From JACVRW01 sp963757815 (lineage in GTDB: Bacteria; Actinomycetota; Thermoleophilia; Solirubrobacterales; Thermoleophilaceae): DNA of 64,000 nucleotides. Shown one piece after another: positions 1-8,105 of this stretch (its first letter is position 1; every line of letters starts with the position of its first letter). Under the pieces are notes generated by a model. That model was not told the DNA's origin and did not search any database. It worked only from the letters and a program-made list of their open reading frames with translations. The position numbers were made by a program, and so were the translations under genes. Location of the stretch: NCBI GenBank assembly GCA_963757815.1, contig CAVWSN010000011.1, positions 15,861-79,860 of the forward strand, read 5' to 3'.

Positions 1-309
1 TTTAGGTTGACTCGCGTCCTCTGCCATTTTTGGGTTCTTGAAACGCGTTGTGCAATGATCGGATGCGCTGCCGCCTGCTACGGCATTGTGTGAGTTCATT
101 GCACGGAGGGAGTGACGACCTGCGCCAGCGACCCTGCTTCAAGGTGGGGTCGTTTGCGTTCACCTTCCCGCCGACTCGACCGTGCTTACGTTCGGCACTA
201 GAAGTTGCCGTCACTCCTGCCGTCATTCCGCATCGACACAGCGGCACTCGACGGTACGTGACGGACACGAGGACGCCTACTTGTAGGGATACAACCGTGC
301 TACCAGCGA
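1..309. other. AT-richer tip without recognisable gene
   Basis: No gene can be supported here. Composition differs from the rest of the window: 28 of the first 60 bases are G or C, while neighbouring genes are about 70 percent GC. Open frames exist on both strands but their translations are arginine- and serine-rich and resemble no family. The stretch begins where similarity to a tRNA-Ser 5' half (310-350) stops. That is compatible with the end of an integrated element lying off the left edge, which is inference. Nothing else is visible. Confidence 0.4.
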
Positions 310-350
310 GGTTTCGAGACCGCCCCGTTCAACCGCTCCGGCAGCACCCC
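310..350 (-). tRNA. 5' half of a tRNA-Ser(CGA)-like gene
   Basis: Read on the minus strand from 350, this has a possible acceptor 5' strand, then TG, the D-stem and loop CCGGAGCGGTTGAACGG, then GCGGTCTCGAAA with a CGA anticodon. From the D-arm on it closely follows known bacterial tRNA-Ser(CGA), such as the E. coli gene. Similarity stops in the 3' side of the anticodon stem near position 310. No variable arm, T-arm (TTCAAAT) or acceptor 3' strand follows down to position 1. One A also seems to be missing after the anticodon. It may be the half-site left by integration into a tRNA gene, or a tRNA fragment; it cannot make a working tRNA. Confidence 0.5.
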
Positions 351-449
351 TCCGGGGCGTTTGATTGTAGGCCCGGCGTGCCGCCAAGAGACGGAGGCCG
401 GCGGACCAATATTGGACGGGACGTTGCCTGCGGCAGATACTGGACGCCC

Positions 450-866
450 GTGTCGCAGGACGACGAGGCGATCAGCTTTCGGCGAGGGATGGAGGCCTAC
501 AGCCGGGGCGATTATGAGGCGGCGCTTGTCGGCTTCGACCCCGCGATCGAATGGAGCGTCCACGCGAGCCTCGCCCCTGATGCGACCACCTACCACGGCC
601 ACGAGGGCGTGAAGCGGTTCTGGGAGACGTGGGCGGAGGCGATCAGCGGCATGGAGCTCGAGATCGAGGAGTGCCGCTCCGTAGGACCGAATCAGGTCCT
701 CGCCATCACCCGGGCGCACGGAACCGGAGCGGGCAGCGGCGCGCCCGTCGCATCCGGGCGCTTCGGATCGATCGCCGACTTCCGGGACGGGCGCTGCGTC
801 AGGGTCCGGCTGTACGGCAACGTCGCCCATGCCCTCGAAGCCGTGGGGCTTCGGGAATCGTTGTAG
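450..866 (+). CDS. SnoaL-like / NTF2-fold protein
   Basis: A 138-residue single-domain protein of the SnoaL-like polyketide-cyclase or ketosteroid-isomerase superfamily. The sequence shows the usual order: an N-terminal helix (FRRGMEAYSRGDYEAALVGF), then an Asp plus Trp-Ser stretch (DPAIEWSVHA), then HGHEGVKRFWETW, and a beta-sheet half ending with a GNVAHALEAVGL helix. Members of this fold are small isomerases, hydrolases or unassigned ligand-binding proteins, so no substrate can be named. GTG at 450 is chosen because conserved sequence begins right after it, although the frame stays open far upstream. It is convergent with the PAS-GGDEF-EAL gene. Two more SnoaL-like genes lie at 42834 and 52487. 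Confidence 0.7.
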   Translation: MSQDDEAISFRRGMEAYSRGDYEAALVGFDPAIEWSVHASLAPDATTYHGHEGVKRFWETWAEAISGMELEIEECRSVGPNQVLAITRAHGTGAGSGAPVASGRFGSIADFRDGRCVRVRLYGNVAHALEAVGLRESL

Positions 867-878
867 GCGCCGCGCCGC

Positions 879-2600
879 TCAGAGACGCAGGCCGGCCTCG
901 AGCAGTCCGTCGAGCTCCTCGGTCGGCAGTGCGCGAGCGAAAAGGTGCCCCTGGCCGATGGGGCAGGCGAGCTCGCGCAGCCATGCGGCTTGCTCCTCGG
1001 TCTCGATTCCCTCGGCCACGACGTCCATGCCGAGCGCTCGGCCCAGGGCCAGCGCGGCCGCCACGAGCGCGGTGTCTGAGGTGTCCTGGGCGATGCCCTG
1101 CACGAAGGAGCGGTCGATCTTGAGGACGTCGGCGGGCATTCTGCGCAGGTGGTCGAGCGACGAGTAGCCCGTGCCGAAGTCGTCGATCGCCACGCGGATC
1201 CCGGCGGCGCTCAGCTCGCGTAGCGCGCGGAAACCCGAGGCGCGGTCGGCCATCGCCGTGCTCTCGGTGACCTCGATGCACAGCGACGAGGGATCGATCC
1301 CTGAGCCGCGGACAGCGCCCAGTACCGTCGGGACGACGTCCGGGTGCGTCAGCTCGCGGGCGCCGAGATTGACGGACAGCCGCAGGTCGCTCGCCGAGCC
1401 GCGGCGCTGCCAGTCGCGCAAGCGCTCGCAGGCCTCGCGCACAGCCCAGGCGCCGATGTCGACGATAAGACCGCTCTCCTCGGCGACCTCCAGGAAGGCG
1501 GCAGGCGCGAGCAGTCCTCGCTCCGGATGCTCCCAGCGCAGGAGGGCCTCGGCGCCGATCAGGCGGCCCGAGGCGAGGTCGACGAGCGGCTGGTAGTAGA
1601 GCCGCAGCTCGCCGCGCTCGAGACCGCGCTGGAGCTCCTGCTCGACCGTCATCGCCTCCACCGCCCGCTCGCGCATCGCCTGGTCGAACAGCTCGGCGCG
1701 GGCGCCCCCACGCTCCTTGGCGCGATACATGGCGGCATCCGCGTCTTCGATCAAGCGCTGGCCGTCCACCTGCTCGCCGGCGTCGGCGAGCGCGAATCCG
1801 ATGCTGGCGCTCAGCCGAAGCTCCGCGCCGCCGGCCGTGATCGGCTCGGAGATCGGCCCCTGCAGGCGATCCGCCAAGCTCACTGCCTCGAACACCCCAC
1901 CGACGGACTCGCAGAGGATTGTGAACTCGTCGCCGCCGAAGCGGGCCACCGTGTCCCCCGGCCGCAGCGCGCCCTGGAGCCTGCGTGCGACCTCCTGGAG
2001 CACCTCGTCGCCGGCTGCATGGCCGAGGCTGTCGTTGATGCGCTTGAAGCGGTCCAGGTCGACGAAGTAGACGGCGGTCACGCTGGTGGGAGCGCGACGC
2101 CCGAGCGCATGCCTCAGGCGATCGGCAAAGAGGCCGCGGTTCGCGAGTCCGGTGAGCGGGTCATACAGCGCGAGTCGCTCGAGCTCCGCCTCCATCCCCT
2201 TGCGGTCGGTCACGTCGTGGAACACGCCGTAGAAGAGCGGGTCCAAGCGATCGCCGGGCCCGCGCACCACAGTCATCTCGTCGCGGATCCAGATCCAGCG
2301 GTCGTCGGCGGTCCGCAGGCGGTACTCCTGGACGAGCTTCTCGCCCGAGCGCGCGCATTCCGCCTCTGCGCTCGTCACGCGCACGAAGTCGTCCGGGTGA
2401 ACGGACCGATCCCACATCGAATGACCGGCCATCCACTCCTCGCGCGTGAAGCCGAGCACCCTCTCGATCGACGGGCTGACGTAGAGGCACTCTCCCTGGA
2501 GGCCCGCCTCGTAGATATAGGCAACCGAAGGCAGCCCCTCGGGGAGGGGCCGGTAGCGGTCTTCGATCTCGCGCAGCACGCGCTGCAGATCCGGCGCCAT
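879..2600 (-). CDS. PAS-GGDEF-EAL cyclic-di-GMP signalling protein
   Basis: A 573-residue cytoplasmic protein that probably makes and/or degrades the second messenger cyclic di-GMP. An N-terminal PAS/PAC sensor covers about residues 25-135 (YVSPSIERVLGFTREEW, then FHDVTDRK). A GGDEF domain covers about 145-305 with an intact RFGGDEF active site at about 220-226. An EAL domain covers about 328-565 with EALLRWEHP at about 351 and the downstream DDFGTGYSSL and KIDRSF motifs. Both catalytic signatures look complete, so a bifunctional enzyme is possible. No membrane segment is seen, so the PAS domain must sense an internal cue. ATG at 2600 precedes the PAS domain; the frame stays open upstream into tadA, but that part looks non-coding. 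Confidence 0.9.
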   Translation of the reverse strand: MAPDLQRVLREIEDRYRPLPEGLPSVAYIYEAGLQGECLYVSPSIERVLGFTREEWMAGHSMWDRSVHPDDFVRVTSAEAECARSGEKLVQEYRLRTADDRWIWIRDEMTVVRGPGDRLDPLFYGVFHDVTDRKGMEAELERLALYDPLTGLANRGLFADRLRHALGRRAPTSVTAVYFVDLDRFKRINDSLGHAAGDEVLQEVARRLQGALRPGDTVARFGGDEFTILCESVGGVFEAVSLADRLQGPISEPITAGGAELRLSASIGFALADAGEQVDGQRLIEDADAAMYRAKERGGARAELFDQAMRERAVEAMTVEQELQRGLERGELRLYYQPLVDLASGRLIGAEALLRWEHPERGLLAPAAFLEVAEESGLIVDIGAWAVREACERLRDWQRRGSASDLRLSVNLGARELTHPDVVPTVLGAVRGSGIDPSSLCIEVTESTAMADRASGFRALRELSAAGIRVAIDDFGTGYSSLDHLRRMPADVLKIDRSFVQGIAQDTSDTALVAAALALGRALGMDVVAEGIETEEQAAWLRELACPIGQGHLFARALPTEELDGLLEAGLRL

Positions 2601-2647
2601 CCGGTCATATATCGGCAGCTGCGAGCGCGCGTTTAGCCGATTCGGGC

Positions 2648-3049
2648 TCAGCGCCGGGACGCGAAGAAGCTGCGCAGGAGCTCGGACGCCTCCTCCGCGA
2701 GCAGCCCGCCCGCTGCCTCCGGACGGTGATTGAGACGCGGCTCCCCAAGCACGTTCATGACGCTGCCGGCCGCGCCGGCCTTGGGATCGTCGGCCGCCCA
2801 GACCACTCGCGGCACGCGGGCGAGCACGATCGCCCCGGCGCACATCGCACACGGCTCGAGCGTCACGTAGAGCACCGTGTCGAGGAGTCGCCACCCGGAC
2901 AGCGCGGTCGACGCCTCCCGCAGCGCGAGGATCTCGGCGTGCGCCGTGGGGTCGCCGCGCAGCTCGCGCTCGTTGCGCGCCGCCGCGATCAGCTCACCGC
3001 CGTGGACGATGACCGCGCCGATCGGCACGTCGTCGTGCTCGAGCCGCAC
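2648..3049 (-). CDS. tadA: tRNA adenosine(34) deaminase TadA, frameshifted at the 5' end
   Basis: Zinc-dependent enzyme converting A34 to inosine in the anticodon of tRNA-Arg. The zinc and proton-shuttle motifs are intact: HAE at residues 37-39 and PCAMC at 66-70 of this frame. The start at GTG 3049 is suspect. The missing TadA N-terminus (DEYFMRLALREAERA) lies just upstream in another frame. Removing one G near 3048-3054 joins the two parts as EAERALEHDDVPIGAVIV, the usual family sequence. The full gene would then start at GTG 3107, overlapping the epimerase stop by four bases (GTGA), typical of translational coupling. It is therefore probably a normal gene carrying a one-base insertion in this assembly. 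Confidence 0.88.
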   Translation of the reverse strand: MRLEHDDVPIGAVIVHGGELIAAARNERELRGDPTAHAEILALREASTALSGWRLLDTVLYVTLEPCAMCAGAIVLARVPRVVWAADDPKAGAAGSVMNVLGEPRLNHRPEAAGGLLAEEASELLRSFFASRR

Positions 3050-3103
3050 GCTCGGCCTCGCGCAGCGCGAGCCGCATGAAGTACTCGTCGCGCGGAAAGA
3101 AGC

Positions 3104-4210
3104 TCACGGCGCCACGAGCCTCCGGCCCACCCGGCGCTCGGCGGCGCGCAGCCCACCGAGCAGGCCGGCCCGCCCCGCGAGCTGCACCCCGGCCGCGGCC
3201 ACCGAGAGCGGCGACGGCGGCCCGCCGCCGAGCCGTCCCGAGTCGATCAGGTCGCGGTACCAGTCGATCGTGTCGGTGAGCGTTCGCGCGAGCGGCCGCG
3301 CCCGGTATCCGAGCTCGCGCCGCGCCTTGCGCGACGAGTAGCGCCAGTTCCCGCCCATCAGCACGATCCCCTCGGCGCGCACGAGCCCGGGCAGCCCGAC
3401 GGACTCGGCCACCCTGGCGAGCGGCCCCGCCTCCGGCGGCACCACCACGAGCGGATGGCGCACGCCGGACAGTTCGGCCACGCGCTCGAACAGCTCTATC
3501 CAGCTGAGGTCGTGTCCGCCCAGCACATAGCGCTCGCCCGGGCTGCCGCGCTCCGCGGCGAGCAGGTGCCCCTTCGCCACGTCGCGGACGTCCACGATGT
3601 TGGTCTCGCCGTCCACGATCGCGGGCAGCCGCCCGCGCAGGTAGTTGCCGATCATGCGCGTCGAGGTCTCGCCGGGGACGCTGCGGTCGAGCGCGGCCCC
3701 GAACACGTAGGACGGGTTCACGATCACGACCTCGATCCCGTTGCGGGCGCCCGCCGCGAGCGCCTCCGCCTCGCCCTCGTGCTTGGCGTCGGGGTAGGTG
3801 AGTCCCAGCCCTCCGCCGCGGTAGAGGTCCTCCTCGCTGCCGGGGCGGTCGGGCGGCGCGGGCCCGATGCCGGCCACGCTCGAGGTGATCAAGATCCGGC
3901 GCACGCCCTCGGCGGCGGCTGCCTCGACCGCGATGCGCGGGGAGAGGGCGTTCAGGCGCCAGACGAGCTCGGCCGGCCGCGATGCCACCAGGCCCGCGCA
4001 GTGGAAGACGGTGCTGCAGCCACGGAAGGCCCGGCGCAACGCGCCACGGTCGAGGACATCCGCCCGGACCGGCTCGACGTCGGTCCCCGCGAGGCGCTCG
4101 AGGCGGCGCTCGTCCCGGTAGGTGACCCTCGGCGGGCCGAGGCGCTCGGACGCAAGCTTGGCCACGTGCGCGCCGATGAACCCTGTAGCGCCTGTTACGC
4201 AAACGCTCAC
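3104..4210 (-). CDS. NAD-dependent epimerase/dehydratase (extended SDR)
   Basis: A 368-residue extended short-chain dehydrogenase. The Rossmann motif TGATGFIGAHV is within the first 15 residues. The Asp of a DVLDRGAL segment, the TSSVAGIG strand with its catalytic Ser and the Tyr-x3-Lys pair in YPDAKHEGE are all present. The closest well-known relatives are nucleotide-sugar epimerases, dihydroflavonol-4-reductase-like proteins and the hopanoid-associated HpnA type; the substrate cannot be decided. GTG at 4210 is preferred because TGATGFIG follows at once and because this leaves a 59-base divergent promoter region to the subtilase gene. It is followed by tadA with a four-base overlap when the tadA shift is repaired, so the two probably share a transcript. 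Confidence 0.85.
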   Translation of the reverse strand: MSVCVTGATGFIGAHVAKLASERLGPPRVTYRDERRLERLAGTDVEPVRADVLDRGALRRAFRGCSTVFHCAGLVASRPAELVWRLNALSPRIAVEAAAAEGVRRILITSSVAGIGPAPPDRPGSEEDLYRGGGLGLTYPDAKHEGEAEALAAGARNGIEVVIVNPSYVFGAALDRSVPGETSTRMIGNYLRGRLPAIVDGETNIVDVRDVAKGHLLAAERGSPGERYVLGGHDLSWIELFERVAELSGVRHPLVVVPPEAGPLARVAESVGLPGLVRAEGIVLMGGNWRYSSRKARRELGYRARPLARTLTDTIDWYRDLIDSGRLGGGPPSPLSVAAAGVQLAGRAGLLGGLRAAERRVGRRLVAP

Positions 4211-4269
4211 AACTTCCGTCTCCGACGGTTGTTCGTGCGTTCGTACACTCCGGTGCGCACCGTAGACCA

Positions 4270-5571
4270 ATGCCGATCCGTCACCTTCTAATCCTGCTGG
4301 CGCTAGCGACGCTCGCCCTGCCCGCAAGCGCTGCGGCGAACGGCTATGTGCCCGACGAGGTGATCGTCCATTACGAGGACGGGACTACCGCGAGCGCGGC
4401 GGCCGCCGCCCGCGACGACGCCGGCATCGTGGCCGACCAACGGCTCCCGGGCGGCTCGGAGCAGGTCGCGATCGAGGACGGCGGGTCGGTGCGCGAGACC
4501 ATCACCGAGCTGGAGCACGACCCGAACGTCGCCTACGCGGTGCCCAACTGGCGCGCCCGGGCGGCGGCGCAGCCGCCCGGCGACCCCGGCACACGCCTGC
4601 AATGGAACCTGTTCTCCCCCTGGGGGATCAACCTGCCCGAGGCCTGGATGCTGGCGGAAAGCCGAGGCGCGCCCGGTGGCAAGGGCGCGGTCGTCGCGGT
4701 TCTCGACAGCGGTGTGGCGTTCGAGAACCGCGGCCGCTTCAGACGCGCCCCGGATCTGCGCACGTCGACCTTCGTGCGCCCGTACGACTTCATCGACGAC
4801 GACCGGCACCCGAACGACGTGTTCGGTCACGGGACCCACGTGTCGGGGACGATCGCGCAGACGACCGGCAACGGCGTAGCCACGGCGGGCATCGCCTACA
4901 ACGCGAAGATCATGCCGCTGCGCGTGCTGGACGACCAGGGCGCAGGCGACTCGGTGGCGATCGCGCGCGCGATCCGCTACGCCTCCCAATACGGCGCCGA
5001 CATCATCAACCTGTCGCTCGAGTTCCCCGCCGAGGTGCGCAGCTTCGAGATTCCCGACGTGCTCGCGGCACTGCGCTACGCGCGCCGGCACGGCGTGCTC
5101 GTGGTGGGCGCGGCCGGCAACCAGGCCGACTTCTCGGTGGCCTACCCGGCGCGCGCGGGATCGGTGGTCGCCGTCGGCGCCACGACCATCACCGGCTGCC
5201 AGGCGGACTACTCGAACTCCGGCACCGATCTCGACCTCGTCGCGCCCGGCGGCGGCGCCGACGCGCCCAACGCGGACAGCATCTGGGACAGCCAGCACTG
5301 CAACCCGGACTCGCTCGGCAAGCCGATCTTCCAGCAGACCTTCAACAGCCGCAGCGTGCGCCGCTTCGGCCTGCCCGGCGGCTACGAGGGCACCTCGATG
5401 GCCGCCCCGCACGTATCCGCAATCGCCGCCCTGGTCGTTGCGACGAATCGGCTCGGGCCGAACCCGTCGCCGCGTGCGCTCGAGGCCCATCTCAAGGCCA
5501 CCGCCCGACCGACCGATCGCCCCGATCGCTACGGGGCTGGGCTGGTGGATGCGGCAGCGGCTCTGCGCTAG
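4270..5571 (+). CDS. secreted S8 family serine protease (subtilase)
   Basis: A 433-residue secreted protease. The N-terminus is a signal peptide (MPIRHLLILLALATLALPAS, cleavage near ASAAA-N). An I9-like propeptide follows (YVPDEVIVHYEDG to about residue 90). The catalytic triad is visible: Asp146 in AVLDSGV, His187 in GHGTHVSGT and Ser376 in GTSMAAPHV. The protein ends soon after the catalytic domain, with no surface anchor, so it is probably released outside the cell after removal of the prodomain. It is transcribed divergently from the epimerase gene and ends five bases before the convergent universal stress gene. Confidence 0.93.
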   Translation: MPIRHLLILLALATLALPASAAANGYVPDEVIVHYEDGTTASAAAAARDDAGIVADQRLPGGSEQVAIEDGGSVRETITELEHDPNVAYAVPNWRARAAAQPPGDPGTRLQWNLFSPWGINLPEAWMLAESRGAPGGKGAVVAVLDSGVAFENRGRFRRAPDLRTSTFVRPYDFIDDDRHPNDVFGHGTHVSGTIAQTTGNGVATAGIAYNAKIMPLRVLDDQGAGDSVAIARAIRYASQYGADIINLSLEFPAEVRSFEIPDVLAALRYARRHGVLVVGAAGNQADFSVAYPARAGSVVAVGATTITGCQADYSNSGTDLDLVAPGGGADAPNADSIWDSQHCNPDSLGKPIFQQTFNSRSVRRFGLPGGYEGTSMAAPHVSAIAALVVATNRLGPNPSPRALEAHLKATARPTDRPDRYGAGLVDAAAALR

Positions 5572-5575
5572 GACA

Positions 5576-6019
5576 CTAGGTCGTCCGGATGATCATCACG
5601 CTGCAGGGCGCGTGATGTGAGACCTTGTTGGGCACGCTGCCCAGCAGGAAGCGCTTGGCCCCGGTCATCCCCTTGTTCCCGACCACGATCAGGTCGGCCT
5701 CCTGCTCCTCGGCCACGTCGAGGATCGCGTCCGCCGGGTCCCCCTCGCGGGCGTGCGTCTCAACCGTGACACCGGCGGCGCGCAGGCCTTCGGCTGCCGA
5801 TTCGAGGGTCTGGGTCACATCTTCGCGCGGATTGACCATCCACTGGAGGTCACCCGGCACCTGCTGGCGCTCCTCGCGCAGTCTGCCCTCGGATACGGGC
5901 TCGTAAGCGCTGACCAGGTGCACCTTCGCGCCGATCGACCTGGCGAGCTCCGTCGCCTGGCGAACCGCCTCACCGGCCGTGTCCGAGCCGTCCGTTCCCA
6001 CCACTATCGAACCGAACAA
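5576..6019 (-). CDS. universal stress protein (UspA family)
   Basis: A 147-residue single-domain Usp. It starts with the conserved strand SIVVGTDGS and ends with the ATP-binding signature G114-x2-G117-x9-G127-Ser (GNKGMTGAKRFLLGS), so it belongs to the ATP-binding class. Such proteins act as cytoplasmic stress regulators or chaperone-like factors, with targets usually unknown. The start is unusual: TTG at 6019, but preceded by a strong AGGAGGG ribosome site at the right distance, and MFGSIVVGTDGS is the family's usual beginning. It is divergent from a LuxR-type response regulator with about 84 bases between starts, and the two may be co-regulated. Confidence 0.92.
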   Translation of the reverse strand: MFGSIVVGTDGSDTAGEAVRQATELARSIGAKVHLVSAYEPVSEGRLREERQQVPGDLQWMVNPREDVTQTLESAAEGLRAAGVTVETHAREGDPADAILDVAEEQEADLIVVGNKGMTGAKRFLLGSVPNKVSHHAPCSVMIIRTT

Positions 6020-6103
6020 GAAGCACCCTCCTGATCCGCGCAGTCCAAAAAACGCATCATAAGTCGTGGCCGATTGGCTGGATAGCCAGTATGTTTGGCA
6101 TCA

Positions 6104-6730
6104 ATGTCCATACCAACACGGTGCCTGGCCGTGGACGACCATCCGACCGTGAGGCAAGGACTCGGCCTCATGTTCGGGCACACGCCCGACCTCGAGCTGG
6201 TCGGGACGGTCGAGAGCGGCGAAGACGTAATAGAGGCCTGCATGAAGCTGCGCCCGCAGGTCGTGATCATGGATGTCCGCCTGCCGGGCATCGACGGCAT
6301 CTCCGCGGTCAAGCGGATCGCCGAGTGTTGCCCCGAGGTGCACACCGTGATGTTCTCGGCGTACGGCGACAAGCGCCTGCTCTCCGACGCGATCGCGGCC
6401 GGCGCCCGCGGCTATGTAATGAAGGGCTCGCCGCCGGAGGACCTGCTGCGCGCGGTCCGAACCGTGACCACGGGCAAGCCGTTCGTCGACCCGTCGCTGT
6501 CACCGGCTCTGCTGATGTCGCAGGTCGGTCCGGACGCGCCGCTGTCGGAGCGTGAGCGCGAGATCCTGCAGCTGCTGGCGGAGGGCCTCCACACCGAGGA
6601 GGTCGCGCGGCGCATCGGGCTCTCGATCGAGACGGTGAAGTCGGACACCAAGCGCGCGATCCTCAAGCTCGAGGCCGACACTCGCGTGCACGCCGTGGCG
6701 ATCGCGCTGCGCCAGGCGATGATCGAGTAG
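6104..6730 (+). CDS. NarL/LuxR-type response regulator
   Basis: A 208-residue two-domain regulator. The receiver domain (1-125) has the acidic pair DD at 11-12, the phospho-acceptor Asp57 in VVIMDVRLPG, Ser/Thr in FSAYG and the Lys of YVMKGSP. The C-terminal LuxR helix-turn-helix (about 145-200, LSEREREILQLLAEG then SIETVKSD) binds DNA. No histidine kinase gene adjoins, so it is an orphan whose partner lies elsewhere. ATG at 6104 is chosen over an in-frame TTG nine bases upstream. The divergent universal stress gene is a plausible target, which is inference from position only. Confidence 0.92.
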   Translation: MSIPTRCLAVDDHPTVRQGLGLMFGHTPDLELVGTVESGEDVIEACMKLRPQVVIMDVRLPGIDGISAVKRIAECCPEVHTVMFSAYGDKRLLSDAIAAGARGYVMKGSPPEDLLRAVRTVTTGKPFVDPSLSPALLMSQVGPDAPLSEREREILQLLAEGLHTEEVARRIGLSIETVKSDTKRAILKLEADTRVHAVAIALRQAMIE

Positions 6731-6741
6731 AACCCCCTGCC

Positions 6742-6834
6742 GTGGAGGTCCCACGGTTCTGGATCGTCGTTCAGGTCCTGATCGTGATCTTCGTGCTGAT
6801 CGGCGCGGTGATCGCGATCACGAAGCTGGCCTGA
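6742..6834 (+). CDS. 30-residue single-pass membrane peptide
   Basis: A short frame from GTG 6742 encodes MEVPRFWIVVQVLIVIFV and then an LIGAVIAITKLA tail. A hydrophobic helix of about 22 residues spans nearly the whole product, with one Arg near the N-terminus and a Lys near the C-terminus. This composition is unlike the Arg/Pro-rich shadow frames common in this GC-rich DNA. It begins 11 bases after the response regulator stop and overlaps the convergent AI-2E permease gene by 17 bases. No clear ribosome site is visible, so translation could depend on the upstream gene. The function is unknown; it could be a regulatory membrane peptide or a chance frame. Confidence 0.45.
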   Translation: MEVPRFWIVVQVLIVIFVLIGAVIAITKLA

Positions 6835-7951
6835 GCGGCTTCGCCTCGCTTTCGTCGGGCGCGAGCTCATCCTCGAGCCCCTCGGGCAGATCGATGTCGG
6901 TCCGTCTTCGCTCCGCGTGCGCCTCCTCGACCGGCTTGACCCAGAACTCCTCGACGACGATCACGACGAGCGAGAGGATCGGCACCGCCACGAACAGCCC
7001 CACGAAGCCGAACAGCTGGCCGACGACGACCACGCCGATCGCGACCACCGCGGGGTGCAGGCGGACCCGCTGCGCCATGATCACCGGGATCGTGATGTTG
7101 CTCTCGATCTGCTGAACCAGGATGTAGACGGCGAGCACGACCAGGGCCTTCCCAGGCGAGTCGGTGAGCGCGAACAGCGTCGGGGGAATGGCCCCTGCGA
7201 TGGCGCCGAAGTAGGGCACGACCACGAGCAGCGCCGACAGGACCGCGAAGAAGATCGCGAAGTCGAGGCCGATGATCGTCAGCCCCGCGAACAGCAGCAC
7301 GAACGTCAGGACCATGTCGATCGCGACGCCCTCCATCCAGCCGATCCAGGCACCCCGCAGGCGATCGAGAACGTGGCGGATGTGGGCCCGGCGGTTGGGC
7401 GGGGCGAGGCTCACGAGGCTGTCGACGAGCGGCCCGGGCCGCGCGGCCATGTAGTAGGCCGTGATCAGGATGAGTACGAGAGCGGCTGCGATGCCGGCGA
7501 GGTTCAGCCCGATCTCCGTGATCGGCCCGATCAGGCGATCCGGATCGTCGGTCAGCCGCTCGGCGAAGCGCTCCACCTCATTTCCGACCTCGCCGGCGTC
7601 CTGCCCCGTCAGGTCGGCGTACATCTCCTCGAGATTCGTGACGATCCCCGGAACGTCGTCCACGAACTCCTCCGTCTGGTCGACGAAGGGCGGGATGAGG
7701 AGGTAGACGACGAGGGCTATCGCCCCGATGCCCCCGAGGAGCGCGATGAGCGTGCCGGCCGAGCGGGGGATCTTGTAGCGCTCCAGCCGGGTGGCGATCG
7801 CGGCGAGCGGAATGGCCACGATCACGGTGATCAGGATCGCCAGCAGGAGGGTGACCAGCTGGCGGAAGAGGAGTCCGAACAGCAACAGCCCCGCCGCGAG
7901 GAGGACCGCGCGGTAGACGACGTGCGGCGAGGCTGTGCGGTCCCCGTCCAT
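6818..7951 (-). CDS. AI-2E family (PerM/TqsA-like) membrane permease
   Basis: A 377-residue integral membrane protein with about eight transmembrane helices. The N-terminal hydrophobic block (VLLAAGLLLFGLLFRQLV and the next helix) and the central soluble stretch (VDDVPGIVTNLEEMYADL, about 95-145) are typical of the AI-2E/UPF0118 family. So is the C-terminal block ending LFVAVPILSLVVIVVEEFW. The acidic tail (PEGLEDELAPDESEAKP) is cytoplasmic. Family members export autoinducer-2 or act as Na+/H+ antiporters, and the substrate cannot be inferred. ATG at 7951 precedes the first helix closely; further upstream sequence in the frame is not membrane-like. Confidence 0.9.
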   Translation of the reverse strand: MDGDRTASPHVVYRAVLLAAGLLLFGLLFRQLVTLLLAILITVIVAIPLAAIATRLERYKIPRSAGTLIALLGGIGAIALVVYLLIPPFVDQTEEFVDDVPGIVTNLEEMYADLTGQDAGEVGNEVERFAERLTDDPDRLIGPITEIGLNLAGIAAALVLILITAYYMAARPGPLVDSLVSLAPPNRRAHIRHVLDRLRGAWIGWMEGVAIDMVLTFVLLFAGLTIIGLDFAIFFAVLSALLVVVPYFGAIAGAIPPTLFALTDSPGKALVVLAVYILVQQIESNITIPVIMAQRVRLHPAVVAIGVVVVGQLFGFVGLFVAVPILSLVVIVVEEFWVKPVEEAHAERRRTDIDLPEGLEDELAPDESEAKPLRPAS

Positions 7952-8105
7952 CCCGCTTACGGTACCTGTGAAGGCACCGCGCGGGACGGGGTCAGGATGA
8001 AGCGGAGCGTCAGGTACGGCGCTCGAGGTCGGCCACATCCCGGCACCGCGTACCCGGCGGCCCTGGAGCGGAAACGCGCCGAACCCGCCGGTAGCGTGCG
8101 TCGAG

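Noticed and set aside
347..360. Hairpin CCCC-TCC-GGGG as a rho-independent terminator
   Set aside because: Only four pairs, no T-run, and it overlaps the acceptor end of the tRNA-like fragment.
1344..2636. A 430-codon open frame antisense to the PAS-GGDEF-EAL gene
   Set aside because: It mirrors codon bias of high-GC DNA; its product is His/Arg/Leu-rich without motifs, while the opposite strand carries intact catalytic domains.
2648..3107. Programmed frameshifting in tadA and the other shifted genes
   Set aside because: No slippery heptamer with downstream structure was recognised, many unrelated families are affected, and almost all shifts are in one direction.
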